A stretch of DNA of 51,770 nucleotides from Actinomycetes bacterium. Its GTDB lineage: Bacteria; Actinomycetota; Actinomycetes; S36-B12; UBA5976. The number at the start of each line of letters is the position of its first letter. Position 1 is the first letter of the stretch. Positions 9,512 to 18,257 of the stretch are shown piece after piece. The position numbers and the translations under genes were made by a program. The notes below the pieces were generated by a model, which saw nothing but the letters and a program-made list of their open reading frames with translations, made no database searches and was not told where the DNA came from. Location of the stretch: the NCBI GenBank assembly GCA_021824095.1, contig JAKALQ010000006.1:1-51770 (forward strand). The letters are read 5' to 3'.

Positions 9512-10174
9512 CTACACCTCAAGCTCGAACCCGACACCGCGCACGGTGCGCACCGCCGTGGCGCAGCCGGCGTCGAGGAGCTTGCGGCGCAAGGTCGACA
9601 TGTGCATGTCGAGGGACTTCGAGTTGGCCGGCAGCGGCGTGTCCCACAGGCTGCCGAGCACCTCGTCGCGCGGCACCACGCGGCCGACGTTGCGCGCCAG
9701 CAGCGTGAGGATCTCGAACTCCTTGGGCGTGAGCAGCAACGCGCCGCGCTCCGTCGTCACCCGGAAGGCCGCCGGGTCGATGATGACGTCGCCCACGAAC
9801 AGCAGGTCCCCGGCGTTCGTGCGCCGCAGCAGGGCGCGAATGCGCGCCAGCAGCTCCCGGCTGCGGAATGGCTTCACCAGGTAGTCATCGGCGCCGGCGT
9901 CGAGCGTGACGACGATGTCGGCCTCGCTCGCGCGAGCGGACACCACGATGATCGGCAGGGCGGGGCGGCCGCGACGCAGGTCGCGGCAGGCGGCCAGCCC
10001 GTCACGGTCCGGCAGCCCCAGGTCGAGGACGACGAGCTGCACGCCCTGCGGCACCACGAGTTCCGCCTCCGCGGCCGTGGACACCACGCGGACGTCATGG
10101 CCATCGCGCTGCAACACCACAGCGAGCAGTTCGGCCGCCGCGGGGTCATCCTCGACGACGAGCACCCGCGTCAC
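9512..10174 (-). CDS. OmpR/PhoB-family response regulator, orphan
   Basis: 220 aa. The receiver domain (1-115) has the acidic pair Glu8-Asp9-Asp10, phosphoacceptor Asp51 (VVLDLGLPDRDG) and Lys101 in VKPF. A winged-helix DNA-binding domain follows (about 130-220), with LTPKEFEILTLLARN and the C-terminal VRTVRGVGFEL hairpin. No histidine kinase gene is nearby. The GTG start overlaps the birA stop by 4 bases (GTGA), so the two are translated together. Target genes are unknown; the biotin/carboxylase locus next door is a natural candidate. Confidence 0.9.
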   Translation of the reverse strand: MTRVLVVEDDPAAAELLAVVLQRDGHDVRVVSTAAEAELVVPQGVQLVVLDLGLPDRDGLAACRDLRRGRPALPIIVVSARASEADIVVTLDAGADDYLVKPFRSRELLARIRALLRRTNAGDLLFVGDVIIDPAAFRVTTERGALLLTPKEFEILTLLARNVGRVVPRDEVLGSLWDTPLPANSKSLDMHMSTLRRKLLDAGCATAVRTVRGVGFELEV

Positions 10175-10962
10175 GGCGCCACCGGCCGCACATGCTGGAC
10201 GTCGCCCGCAGTGATGCGCATGGTCGACCCCCCGTCATCCACGAGCAGTGCCCCGTCATCGTCGACACCCACGGCCGTGCCCGTACTCGTTGAGCCGTCC
10301 ACTCGCGTGACGCGCACCGCGCTGCCAATCGTGGCACAGCGCTGGCGGTAGTCGTCGAGGGCAAAGGGCACGGCGACGCGGCCGACGATGCCGTCCACGA
10401 TGTCGGCGATGAGCTGCTCACGCACGCATTCGATGCCGAGCTGGCGCAATGCGATGGCGTCCGCGGTGGGCAGATCGTCGTCGTCGATGGCGACATTCAC
10501 GCCGATGCCGATGAGTACCTGGCCGTCGACGAGTTCTGCGATGAGCCCACCCAGCTTGCGCAGGCGACCGTCGACGACGGTGACGATGTCGTTGGGCCAC
10601 TTCAGTCGCACGGGCGCGGCCATGCGCTCCAGCGCCTCCGCCACCGCGGTGCCAGCAAGCAGGGGCAGCAGCCGCAGCGTCTCGTGGGCGGCAGGGTGAG
10701 GAAGGGCGAGCGTCATGAGCACGGCGGTCGCGGGCGGGGTGACCCAGCTGCGATCGAGGCGGCCACGGCCGGCGGACTGCTCATCGGCGACGACCACGAA
10801 GGGGGCCGTGGCCGACGCGCCCAGGGCGCGCGCCGCGTGCTGCGTGGACGAGGTGACGCGCGAGTAATGCACGGCCATGGAACGGTTGCGTCCCGCGAGC
10901 AGCCGCTCGAGCAGCCTTGGATCGAGGCTCGAGGGCTCGTTCGTGCCGTACTCGTGGGTCAC
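10171..10962 (-). CDS. birA: Biotin-[acetyl-CoA carboxylase] ligase, monofunctional
   Basis: 263 aa. It activates biotin with ATP to biotinyl-AMP and attaches it to the BCCP lysine, here presumably Lys551 of the carboxylase alpha chain nearby. Motifs: SAGRGR at 63-68 (biotinyl-AMP loop), KWPND at 121-125, KLGG at 136-139 and GIGVN at 152-156. There is no N-terminal helix-turn-helix, so it is not a BirA repressor. It starts with GTG at 10962, 6 nt from TACGGT (leaderless). Divergent from the carboxylase beta gene and coupled to the downstream response regulator. Confidence 0.92.
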   Translation of the reverse strand: MTHEYGTNEPSSLDPRLLERLLAGRNRSMAVHYSRVTSSTQHAARALGASATAPFVVVADEQSAGRGRLDRSWVTPPATAVLMTLALPHPAAHETLRLLPLLAGTAVAEALERMAAPVRLKWPNDIVTVVDGRLRKLGGLIAELVDGQVLIGIGVNVAIDDDDLPTADAIALRQLGIECVREQLIADIVDGIVGRVAVPFALDDYRQRCATIGSAVRVTRVDGSTSTGTAVGVDDDGALLVDDGGSTMRITAGDVQHVRPVAP

Positions 10963-10968
10963 GTGACT

Positions 10969-10974
10969 ACCGTA
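10969..10974 (-). promoter_or_regulatory. Leaderless -10 element of birA
   Basis: Minus-strand TACGGT, 6-nt spacer to GTG 10962. It is only 25 bases from the start of the divergent carboxylase gene, so the two promoters must share control DNA. Confidence 0.55.
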
Positions 10975-10999
10975 CGACCTACATCACTCGGAGGTGGGC

Positions 11000-12571
11000 G
11001 TGGAGCAGATCGACCTGCAGACGACCGCGGGCAAGCTCGCGGACCTGCACCGTCGCCGCCTCGAACAGGAGACGGGCCAGACGGCGGCCATCGAGCGGCA
11101 GCATGCGAAGGGCAAGCAGACCGCGATGGAGCGCCTCACGGCCTTCCTCGACCCCGATTCCTTCCAACAGATCGACGGCCTGCGCCGCCACCGTTCGTAC
11201 GGCTTCGGCATGGAGCGCACGCGTCCCCTCGGCGATGGTGTCATCACCGGCTACGGCACGGTCAACGGCCGCCAGGTGTACGTGTTCGCGCAGGACTTCA
11301 CCGTCTTCGGAGGCTCACTCGGCCAGGTGTTCGGCGAGAAGATCGTGAAGGTCATGGACCTCGCGATGCGCAACGGCTGCCCGCTCATCGGCTTCAACGA
11401 CTCAGGTGGCGCGCGCATCCAGGAGGGTGTGGAGTCGCTCGCCATGTACGGCGAGATCTTCAAGCGCAATGTGCACGCGAGCGGCGTCATCCCGCAGGTC
11501 TCGCTCATCATGGGCCCCTGTGCCGGAGGCTCGGTGTACTCCCCCGCCATCACCGACTTCACCGTCATGGTCGACAAGACGTCGCACATGTTCATCACCG
11601 GTCCCGATGTCATCAAGACCGTCACGGGTGAGGACGTCGGCTTCGAGCAGCTCGGCGGTGCCCGCACGCACAACAGCGTCTCCGGCGCAGCCCACTACAT
11701 GGGCCACGACGAGCAGGACGCCATCGACTACGTGAAGGCACTGCTGTCGTTCCTGCCCGACAACAACATGGACGAGCCGCCGTCGTTCCCGTGGGAGTCG
11801 GACCTGTCGGTGACCGATGCCGACCTCGAGCTCGACGCGCTCATCCCCGATTCATCCAACCAGCCCTACGACATGCACCAAGTGATCGAGCGGGTGCTCG
11901 ACGACGGCTACTTCCTCGAGGTGCAGCCGCTGTTCGCGCCCAACATCATCACGGGATTCGGCCGCGTCGAGGGCCACTCGGTGGGCATCGTCGCCAACCA
12001 GCCGATGCAGCTTGCCGGCACCCTCGACATCGACTCCAGCGAGAAGGCCGCCCGCTTCATCCGCACCTGCGATGCCTTCAACATCCCCGTCGTGTCCTTC
12101 GTCGATGTGCCCGGCTTCCTGCCCGGCACGGAGCAGGAGTGGGACGGCATCATCCGCCGGGGTGCCAAGCTCATCTACGCCTACGCCGAGGCGACGGTGC
12201 CGCTCGTCACCGTCATCACCCGCAAGGCCTACGGCGGCGCCTACATCGTCATGGGCTCCAAGCACCTCGGTGCCGACGTGAACCTGGCATGGCCCACGGC
12301 CCAGATCGCCGTGATGGGCGCCCAGGGGGCCGTGAACATCCTCTACCGGCGCGAGCTCGGGGCGGCGGCCGACCCGGACGCCGAGCGCGCCCGGCTCATC
12401 GACGACTACGACCAGCGCTTCGGCAACCCCTATCCGGCCGCGGAGTCCGGGCACGTCGATCGCGTGATCCTGCCGCACGAGACCCGCGCCAACGTCGTGC
12501 TCGCACTGCGGGCCCTGCGCAACAAGCGCTCGACGCTGCCCCCCAAGAAGCACGGGAACATCCCGCTGTGA
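11000..12571 (+). CDS. accD: Acyl-CoA carboxylase beta (carboxyltransferase) subunit
   Basis: 523 aa. Two crotonase-like halves form the carboxyltransferase that moves CO2 from biotin to an acyl-CoA. Oxyanion-hole glycines are visible in [11 protein letters not shown] and MGPCAGG (N-terminal half) and in [15 protein letters not shown] (C-terminal half). Residue 416 in GGAYIVM is Ile; at this position Asp marks strict propionyl-CoA enzymes and Ile marks enzymes that also take acetyl-CoA in Streptomyces. GTG 11000 has GGAGG 5 nt upstream; the in-frame GTG at 10994 lies inside that Shine-Dalgarno. It overlaps the epsilon subunit by GTGA. Confidence 0.92.
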   Translation: MEQIDLQTTAGKLADLHRRRLEQETGQTAAIERQHAKGKQTAMERLTAFLDPDSFQQIDGLRRHRSYGFGMERTRPLGDGVITGYGTVNGRQVYVFAQDFTVFGGSLGQVFGEKIVKVMDLAMRNGCPLIGFNDSGGARIQEGVESLAMYGEIFKRNVHASGVIPQVSLIMGPCAGGSVYSPAITDFTVMVDKTSHMFITGPDVIKTVTGEDVGFEQLGGARTHNSVSGAAHYMGHDEQDAIDYVKALLSFLPDNNMDEPPSFPWESDLSVTDADLELDALIPDSSNQPYDMHQVIERVLDDGYFLEVQPLFAPNIITGFGRVEGHSVGIVANQPMQLAGTLDIDSSEKAARFIRTCDAFNIPVVSFVDVPGFLPGTEQEWDGIIRRGAKLIYAYAEATVPLVTVITRKAYGGAYIVMGSKHLGADVNLAWPTAQIAVMGAQGAVNILYRRELGAAADPDAERARLIDDYDQRFGNPYPAAESGHVDRVILPHETRANVVLALRALRNKRSTLPPKKHGNIPL

Positions 12572-12780
12572 CCGGCTTCGAGGTGCGCCACGGCAATCCG
12601 TCGCCGGAGGAGCTCGGCGTCGTCGTCGCCGTGCTCAGCGCTGCGATCGCGTCGCGGGTGGATCCCCTGCAGTCGCAGCACGCCCCCATCCGGACATGGG
12701 CCATGCCGGCAAAGTTCCTGCGTCCCACCACCATCCGCCCCGGCCGCGGGGCCTGGGTGCGTTCCGGCAGGCCCTGCTGA
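12568..12780 (+). CDS. accE: Acyl-CoA carboxylase epsilon subunit (AccE/PccE type)
   Basis: 70 aa, easily missed because longer frames overlap it. It starts with GTG overlapping the beta-subunit stop by 4 bases. The pattern [17 protein letters not shown], a central [11 protein letters not shown] and the closing [10 protein letters not shown] match the small actinobacterial epsilon subunit, which binds and stabilises the alpha-beta holoenzyme. The family is diverged, but the NP-PEEL opening, the tryptophan in GAW and the position between beta subunit and Maf are diagnostic. It ends in TGATG, overlapping the maf start. Confidence 0.85.
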   Translation: MTGFEVRHGNPSPEELGVVVAVLSAAIASRVDPLQSQHAPIRTWAMPAKFLRPTTIRPGRGAWVRSGRPC

Positions 12781-13418
12781 TGCGCTGCATCCTCGCCTCC
12801 GCGTCGCCGGCGCGCACGCGGCTGCTCACCGACGCTGGCGTGCGACACCGCGTCCTCGTGAGTGACGTCGACGAGACGGCCCTCACCGCCGCTCATGGCT
12901 GGACGGGCGCGCACGACGTGGCCCAGGGCCTCGCCCGCGCCAAGGCCGAGGCTGTCGCCGCGGGCATCGCCGATGACGCGCTCGTGCTCGGCTGCGACTC
13001 CGTGTTCGACATCGGCGGCGAGATCCACGGCAAGCCCGCGGATGCCACGCAGGCGTGGGAGCGCTGGCAGCGGATGCGCGGCGGCGACGGCGTGCTGTAC
13101 ACGGGACACCACCTCATTGACACCGCCTCCGGGCGCTCGGTGTCGCGGGTTGCCGCGTCCACCGTGTGGTTCGCCGATCCCACGGACGACGAATTGCACG
13201 CCTACATCGCCACCGGCGAGCCGATGCGGGTGGCCGGTGGGGTCACCATCGACGGGCTGGGCGCACCCTTCATCGCCCGCATCGACGGTGACCACTCGAA
13301 CGTCATGGGCCTGTCGATCCCGACGCTGCGGCTCATGCTCATGGAGCTCGGCATCGCCTGGCCGTTGCTCTGGTCGCTCGATGACGGGTCCGGCGACCCG
13401 TCCCTACACTCGCGATGA
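12780..13418 (+). CDS. maf: Maf-like nucleotide pyrophosphatase
   Basis: 212 aa. Maf proteins hydrolyse non-canonical or canonical nucleoside triphosphates (dTTP, UTP, modified pyrimidines) to monophosphates, with roles in housekeeping and division arrest. The N-terminal [12 protein letters not shown] (4-15) is the Maf signature, and GCDSVF carries the catalytic Asp. TGATG overlap with accE couples translation. Maf in an acyl-CoA carboxylase operon is, as I recall, also seen in Streptomyces. Confidence 0.88.
   Translation: MRCILASASPARTRLLTDAGVRHRVLVSDVDETALTAAHGWTGAHDVAQGLARAKAEAVAAGIADDALVLGCDSVFDIGGEIHGKPADATQAWERWQRMRGGDGVLYTGHHLIDTASGRSVSRVAASTVWFADPTDDELHAYIATGEPMRVAGGVTIDGLGAPFIARIDGDHSNVMGLSIPTLRLMLMELGIAWPLLWSLDDGSGDPSLHSR
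13405..13410 (+). promoter_or_regulatory. Candidate internal -10 element before the carboxylase alpha gene
   Basis: TACACT inside the 3' end of maf, giving a short leader with the Shine-Dalgarno GGGAGG before ATG 13433. It would let the alpha subunit be made apart from the upstream operon. Confidence 0.4.
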
Positions 13419-13432
13419 TCCGGGAGGTCCCC

Positions 13433-15193
13433 ATGCCGAACGCCCTCACGAAGGTGCTCATCGCCAACCGCGGTGAGATCGCGGTGCGTGTCGCCCGCGC
13501 CTGCCGCGATGCCGGGCTGCGCAGCGTCGCCGTGTACGCCGACCCCGATCGCGATGCCCTCCATGTGCGCATGGCCGACGAGGCCCACGCACTCGGCGGT
13601 GCCACCGCTGCCGAGTCATACCTCGTCATCGACAAGCTCATCGCCGCAGCCCACGCCAGCGGTGCGGATGCGGTGCACCCCGGCTACGGCTTCCTCTCCG
13701 AGAACGCCGACTTCGCGCAGGCGGTCATCGACGCCGGGCTCACGTGGATCGGCCCCTCCCCTGACGCCATCCGCGCGCTCGGTGACAAGGTGTCCGCGCG
13801 GCACATTGCCGCCCGTGCCGGCGCCCCGCAGGTGCCCGGCACCAAGGACCCGGTGGCCAGCGCCGACGAGGTCGTCGCGTTCGCCCGCGAGTATGGCCTC
13901 CCGGTTGCCATCAAGGCCGCCTTCGGTGGTGGTGGGCGAGGCCTCAAGGTCGCACGCACGCTCGAGGAGATCCCTGAGCTCTATGCATCGGCGGTGCGCG
14001 AGGCCGTGGCTGCCTTCGGCCGCGGCGAGTGCTTCGTCGAGCGCTACCTCGACCGCCCGCGCCACGTGGAGACGCAGTGCCTTGCCGACAGCCACGGCAA
14101 CGTCGTCGTCGTGTCCACGCGCGACTGCTCGCTGCAGCGCCGGCACCAGAAGCTCGTCGAGGAGGCGCCCGCGCCCTACCTCACGCAGGCCCAGCGCGAC
14201 GAGTTGTACGCGTCATCGAAGGCCATCCTGCGCGAGGCGGGGTACGTGGGCGCCGGCACCTGCGAGTTCCTCGTCGGCACCGACGGCACCATCTCCTTCC
14301 TCGAGGTGAACACCCGTCTGCAGGTGGAGCACCCGGTGTCCGAGGAGGTCACCGGCATCGACCTCGTGCGCGAGCAGTTCCGCATCGCCACCGGTGAGCC
14401 GCTCGGGTACGACGACCCCGAGGTGCGCGGCCATTCCATCGAGTTCCGCATCAACGGCGAGGACCCGGGCCGCTCGTTCCTGCCTGCGCCTGGCGCCCTC
14501 ACCACCTGGGCGCCACCCATGGGCCCGGGCGTGCGCGTCGACACCGGCTTCGTGCAGGGCGACGTGATCGGCGGCAACTTCGACTCGCTGCTCGCCAAGC
14601 TCATCGTCACGGGACGCGATCGCCGACAGGCACTCGAGCGCGCCCGCCGCGCCCTGGCGGAGTTCCGCGTCGACGGCATCGCCACCGCACTCACGTTCCA
14701 CCGCGCCGTTGTCGAGGAGCCGCACTTCGTCGCGGATGACGACGACTTCCGCGTGCACACGCGCTGGATCGAGACCGAGTTCGTGAACACCATCCCCGCC
14801 TACGCCGGCACCTCTGCCGCAGAGACATCGGTGGAGGCCACGCGCGAGACGGTTGTCGTCGAGGTGGGCGGCAAGCGCATCGAGGTGACGCTGCCCGTCG
14901 GGTTCGCGTCTGCGCCCACCACGTCCCGTCGTGCCGCGCCCGCGCCGAAGGCCCGACGCGCCGCAAGTGCCGTGAGTGGGGATGCCGTGGCAGCTCCCAT
15001 GCAGGGCACCGTGGTGAAGGTGGCCGTCGCGGAGGGGCAGACGGTGGAGGCCGGCGAGCTGCTCGTGGTCGTGGAGGCCATGAAGATGGAGCAGCCCCTC
15101 ACGGCCCACAAGTCGGGGACCGTGCGGGGCCTGGCCGCCGAGGTCGGGCAGACGCTCAGCACCGGCGACGTCATCTGCGAGATCGTCGACTGA
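13433..15193 (+). CDS. accA: Acyl-CoA carboxylase alpha subunit (biotin carboxylase plus biotin carboxyl carrier)
   Basis: 586 aa. The N-terminal 450 residues are biotin carboxylase: [31 protein letters not shown], the Gly-rich [21 protein letters not shown] and [15 protein letters not shown] linker rich in Ala/Arg leads to the biotinyl domain, with EAMKMEQP and biotinylated Lys551. It carboxylates biotin with ATP and bicarbonate and serves the beta subunit. The ATG at 13415 overlaps the maf stop (ATGA) and gives 6 more residues; 13433 is preferred because GGGAGG sits 5 nt upstream and the family normally begins close to KVLIANRGE. Confidence 0.93.
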   Translation: MPNALTKVLIANRGEIAVRVARACRDAGLRSVAVYADPDRDALHVRMADEAHALGGATAAESYLVIDKLIAAAHASGADAVHPGYGFLSENADFAQAVIDAGLTWIGPSPDAIRALGDKVSARHIAARAGAPQVPGTKDPVASADEVVAFAREYGLPVAIKAAFGGGGRGLKVARTLEEIPELYASAVREAVAAFGRGECFVERYLDRPRHVETQCLADSHGNVVVVSTRDCSLQRRHQKLVEEAPAPYLTQAQRDELYASSKAILREAGYVGAGTCEFLVGTDGTISFLEVNTRLQVEHPVSEEVTGIDLVREQFRIATGEPLGYDDPEVRGHSIEFRINGEDPGRSFLPAPGALTTWAPPMGPGVRVDTGFVQGDVIGGNFDSLLAKLIVTGRDRRQALERARRALAEFRVDGIATALTFHRAVVEEPHFVADDDDFRVHTRWIETEFVNTIPAYAGTSAAETSVEATRETVVVEVGGKRIEVTLPVGFASAPTTSRRAAPAPKARRAASAVSGDAVAAPMQGTVVKVAVAEGQTVEAGELLVVVEAMKMEQPLTAHKSGTVRGLAAEVGQTLSTGDVICEIVD

Positions 15194-15196
15194 CGC

Positions 15197-15379
15197 TCAC
15201 GCGCCGTCCGTCGGCACCGTCCCAGCGTCGGTGTCGGCATCGCCGGTGCGTCGCCGCACGGCATCACGCAGGAGCATCTCGACCTCCGCGTTGACGCTGC
15301 GGAGGTCGGCCGCGGCGAGCCGCTCGACCTCCGCCCACAGCCGCGGGTCGATGCGCAGGAGGAACTGCTTGCGCTGCAT
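15197..15379 (-). CDS. Small ribbon-helix-helix (Arc/CopG-like) DNA-binding protein
   Basis: 60 aa. The beta-strand [20 protein letters not shown] followed by [14 protein letters not shown] is the usual ribbon-helix-helix pattern, with a polar tail. It starts 7 bases after the SPFH gene stop and so is the last gene of that operon. There is no toxin gene next to it, so an antitoxin role is not supported. It could be the repressor that binds the perfect 8-5-8 inverted repeat ahead of the operon; this is inference. Confidence 0.78.
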   Translation of the reverse strand: MQRKQFLLRIDPRLWAEVERLAAADLRSVNAEVEMLLRDAVRRRTGDADTDAGTVPTDGA

Positions 15380-15386
15380 GCCGTGC

Positions 15387-16292
15387 CTACTGGTACAGCG
15401 TCCCGGTGTTCACGATGGGCGTGACCTCGCCCTCGCCACACAGCACCACCATGAGGTTGCTCACCATCGACGCCTTGCGCTCGTCGTCGAGGTCGACGAC
15501 CTTCGCGTCAGCGAGCTCCTTCAAGGCCATGTCCACCATGCTCACGGCGCCGTTCACGATCTTGCGTCGGGCGGCGATGACGGCCTCGGCCTGCTGGCGC
15601 CGCAGCATCGCCTGCGCGATCTCCGGCGAGTACGCGAGGTGCGTGAGGCGGGCATCGTCCACGACGACGCCGGCGACGGCGAGGCGCGTCCCGAGGTCGG
15701 TGCGCAGGGCGGCCGAAACCTCGTCGGGATTGCCCCGCAACGTCACCTCGGCCGAACCCTCATCATCGCCGTGGTCGTAGGCGTAGGCGGTGGCCACATG
15801 GCGCAGCGCGGTCTCCGCCTGGGTCGTCACGTAGGTCTCGAAGTCCTCGACGTCGAACATGGCCTGCGCGGTGTCCTGCACGTGCCACACCACCATGGCG
15901 GCGATCTCGATGGGGTTGCCGCGACGGTCGTTCACCTTGAGGCGGTCACCGAGCAGCGTGCGGGCACGCAGCGACACCTTGAAGCGCCCCTTGGCGCTGC
16001 TGAGGAAGGGATTGGCCCACCAGAAGCCGCCCGTGCGCACGGTGCCCTTGTAGTTGCCGAAGAGCACCAGCACGCGCGCCTCATTGGGCTGCAACGTGAA
16101 GTACCCCGGGCCGCTGGCGACAGCGAGGACGAGTGCGACGACGCCGAGGACGAGGAGCCACCACACCGGTTGCCCGGATGAGCCCTGGATGGCGGACTCG
16201 ACGAAGCCGGCGGCGGCGCCGACGGCGAGCAGCACGGTGACCGGCAGCATGGCCGCACCGCGGATGACGGACACCGGACGTTCGGTGCTCAT
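15387..16292 (-). CDS. SPFH/band-7 (stomatin-like) membrane protein
   Basis: 301 aa. Two N-terminal hydrophobic helices (about 12-32 and 43-61) are followed by an SPFH domain (about 65-250: [50 protein letters not shown]) and an Ala/Arg-rich helical region. SPFH proteins oligomerise at membrane microdomains; what this subtype does is unknown. ATG 16292 has GGGAGG 6 nt upstream. It pairs with the RHH gene and has a palindromic operator candidate about 20 bp before its start. Confidence 0.87.
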   Translation of the reverse strand: MSTERPVSVIRGAAMLPVTVLLAVGAAAGFVESAIQGSSGQPVWWLLVLGVVALVLAVASGPGYFTLQPNEARVLVLFGNYKGTVRTGGFWWANPFLSSAKGRFKVSLRARTLLGDRLKVNDRRGNPIEIAAMVVWHVQDTAQAMFDVEDFETYVTTQAETALRHVATAYAYDHGDDEGSAEVTLRGNPDEVSAALRTDLGTRLAVAGVVVDDARLTHLAYSPEIAQAMLRRQQAEAVIAARRKIVNGAVSMVDMALKELADAKVVDLDDERKASMVSNLMVVLCGEGEVTPIVNTGTLYQ

Positions 16293-16310
16293 GATGGCCT
16301 CCCAGCGGAA

Positions 16311-16331
16311 GTGATATCACGACGATATCAC
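16311..16331. promoter_or_regulatory. Perfect 8-5-8 inverted repeat, candidate operator of the SPFH-RHH operon
   Basis: GTGATATC, spacer ACGAC, GATATCAC. The arms are perfectly complementary and AT-rich in a GC-rich genome. It lies in the 64-base gap between the lpdA stop and the SPFH start, just upstream of the Shine-Dalgarno and where a -10 would fall. It looks like a dimeric repressor site; the RHH protein of the same operon is the nearest candidate. Confidence 0.6.
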
Positions 16332-16356
16332 CGCGTGCCGGGGTGCGGAAGGGGCG

Positions 16357-17739
16357 TCAGTCGGCCACCTGCAGGCGCCGTGCCGCCTCCGCGATGGACC
16401 CGGAGAGCGACGGGTACACGGTGAACGTGGCAGCGAGGTCGTCAACCGTGAGCCGGTTGGTGACGGCGATGGCGATGGCGTAGATGAGCTCGCTGGCTCG
16501 CGGCGCCACCACGACACCGCCGAGCACCACGCGGCCGCCACGATCGCAGAAGAGCTTCACGAAGCCCTCGCGCACCTGCTGCATCTTCGCGCGCGCGTTG
16601 GTGGCGAGCGGCAGCATGACCGTGTCGGCCACCACACTGCCCGCGTCCACCTCAGCCTGCGTGACGCCGACGGTGGCGATCTCGGGATCGGTGAAGATGT
16701 TGGCCGTGACGAGGCGGGTGTCGAGCGGGGTGACCGCGGCGCCGAGGGCATGCCGCATCGCGATGCGCCCCTGCATCGCCGCGACCGACGCGAGCATGAG
16801 CACGCCGGTGCAGTCGCCGGCGGCGTAGATGCCGCGCACGCTCGTGCGCGACACCCGGTCGACGACGATGTGACCGGACGGCGACAGCGCCACGCCCACC
16901 TCAGCCAGGCCGAGCCCCTCGGTGTTCGGCAGTGAGCCCACCGCCATGAGGCAGTGCGAGCCCACGACCGTGCGCCCGTCCGCGAGCGTCACCACCACCT
17001 CGTCACCCCGACGCTCCACGGCGGTGGCGCGGGCACGGGCCTCCACGCGGATGCCTCGCCGCGTCGACACGTCCTCGATCACCTGGGCAGCGTCGGCGTC
17101 CTGCCCCGGCAGCACGTGGTCGCGGGACGACACGAGCGTCACCGTGCTCCCGAGGCCGTGGTAGGCGCTCATGAACTCGGCGCCGGTGACGCCCGACCCG
17201 ACGACGATGAGGTGCCGCGGCAGCTCGGTGAGGTGGTACAGCTGCTTCCAGGTGAGGATGCGCTCGCCATCCGGCATCGCGGACGGCAGCTCGCGGGGGC
17301 GAGCGCCCGTGCTCACGAGCACGGTGTCGGCGTGCAGGCGCACGTCGGTGCCGCGCACGGCCACCACGTCAGCCGCCTCGAGCACACCGGTGCCGCGGAC
17401 GATGCGGATGCCCTCGTCTCGCAGGCGCTGCTCGATGTCCTCGCTCTGCGCACCGGCGAGGTCGCGGATGCGGCCGTTGAGCCGCACGATGTCGACACCG
17501 GCCCGTTCGTAGGACGTGGGCTCGCCGTCGAAGCGCAGCCCCAGTCGCGAGCCCTCGACCGCGCGGGTGAGGATCTCGGCGCCCTCGATGGCGGTCTTGC
17601 TCGGAACCACGTCGGTGAGCACCGCGGCACCCCCGAGGCCATCGCGGTCCACCACGGTCACGTCGGCCCCGAGCTGGGCTGCGACGAGCGCGGCCTCGTA
17701 GCCGCCGGGCCCGCCACCGATGATCACGACATCCGTCAT
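16357..17739 (-). CDS. lpdA: Flavoprotein disulfide-reductase family NAD(P)H quinone reductase (LpdA type)
   Basis: 460 aa. FAD motif GGGPGG at 8-13, NAD(P) motif VVGSGVTGAEF, and YAAGDCTG for FAD. The usual redox disulfide is missing: where dihydrolipoamide dehydrogenases have GGTCLNVGCIPSK this protein has GGAAVLTDVVPSK (36-48), and the C-terminal catalytic His is replaced (YPSLSGSIAE). This is the pattern of M. tuberculosis LpdA (Rv3303c), a quinone reductase rather than a lipoamide enzyme. Start ATG 17739 is chosen; ATG 17748 is possible. Divergent from the cyclotransferase-like gene, an arrangement shared with Mycobacterium as I recall. Confidence 0.87.
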   Translation of the reverse strand: MTDVVIIGGGPGGYEAALVAAQLGADVTVVDRDGLGGAAVLTDVVPSKTAIEGAEILTRAVEGSRLGLRFDGEPTSYERAGVDIVRLNGRIRDLAGAQSEDIEQRLRDEGIRIVRGTGVLEAADVVAVRGTDVRLHADTVLVSTGARPRELPSAMPDGERILTWKQLYHLTELPRHLIVVGSGVTGAEFMSAYHGLGSTVTLVSSRDHVLPGQDADAAQVIEDVSTRRGIRVEARARATAVERRGDEVVVTLADGRTVVGSHCLMAVGSLPNTEGLGLAEVGVALSPSGHIVVDRVSRTSVRGIYAAGDCTGVLMLASVAAMQGRIAMRHALGAAVTPLDTRLVTANIFTDPEIATVGVTQAEVDAGSVVADTVMLPLATNARAKMQQVREGFVKLFCDRGGRVVLGGVVVAPRASELIYAIAIAVTNRLTVDDLAATFTVYPSLSGSIAEAARRLQVAD

Positions 17740-17774
17740 GGACGGCATTCTTCCCTGCGCCCCACACCGGGACC

Positions 17775-17780
17775 TACCCT
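17775..17780 (+). promoter_or_regulatory. Leaderless -10 element of the gamma-glutamylcyclotransferase-like gene
   Basis: TACCCT. Of the two consecutive GTG codons (17784, 17787), the second lies at the 6-nt spacing. Confidence 0.55.
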
Positions 17781-17786
17781 GCGGTG

Positions 17787-18230
17787 GTGGCCCTGTACGC
17801 CGCCTACGGCTCCAACCTGCATCCCGCGTGGATGGCACGACGTGCACCCCACTCGCCGGTGGTCGGCGCCGGTTGGCTGCAGGGCTGGCGCCTCACCTTC
17901 GGCGGTGAGGACCGGTCCATCCACGGCGCGCTGGCGACGGTCGTCGAGGACCCGGCATCGCAGGTGTTCGTCATGGTCTACGCCCTCACCGACGAGGATG
18001 AGCGGGCGCTCGACGGGCATGAGGCCGTCGACTTCGACCTCTACCACAAGCTGCATGTGCGGGTGGCCATGCTGGATCGCGACATCACGGCCTGGCTCTA
18101 TGTGCTTGCCGACTTCGAAGGCGGTCGACCCACGGCCATCTACCTGCACGACCTCATCGAGGCGGCCACGGCCGCCGGTGCGCCTCGCGACTACCTCGAC
18201 CTGCTGCGCGCCACGCCAACGGCCGACTGA
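17787..18230 (+). CDS. Gamma-glutamylcyclotransferase-like fold protein
   Basis: 147 aa. The N-terminal ALYAAYGSNLHP is the substrate-binding YGSN loop of the GGCT fold, and YALTDEDERALDGHEAV contains the region of the catalytic acid (DGHE). The fold includes enzymes that release 5-oxoproline from gamma-glutamyl peptides and others of unknown substrate, so the exact reaction is open. The start follows the leaderless rule. PNP follows 27 bases later with its own hexamer. The order lpdA, this gene, pnp, pmm resembles the Rv3303c-Rv3308 region of M. tuberculosis. Confidence 0.82.
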   Translation: MALYAAYGSNLHPAWMARRAPHSPVVGAGWLQGWRLTFGGEDRSIHGALATVVEDPASQVFVMVYALTDEDERALDGHEAVDFDLYHKLHVRVAMLDRDITAWLYVLADFEGGRPTAIYLHDLIEAATAAGAPRDYLDLLRATPTAD

Positions 18231-18245
18231 GGCCGCCCGGGCGGA

Positions 18246-18251
18246 TATCGT
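18246..18251 (+). promoter_or_regulatory. Leaderless -10 element of the PNP gene
   Basis: TATCGT with a 6-nt spacer to ATG 18258; no Shine-Dalgarno. Confidence 0.55.
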
Positions 18252-18257
18252 CGGTCC

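Noticed and set aside
15197-15379. RHH gene as the antitoxin of a toxin-antitoxin pair
   Set aside because: No small toxin-like gene is adjacent; the partner is an SPFH membrane protein.
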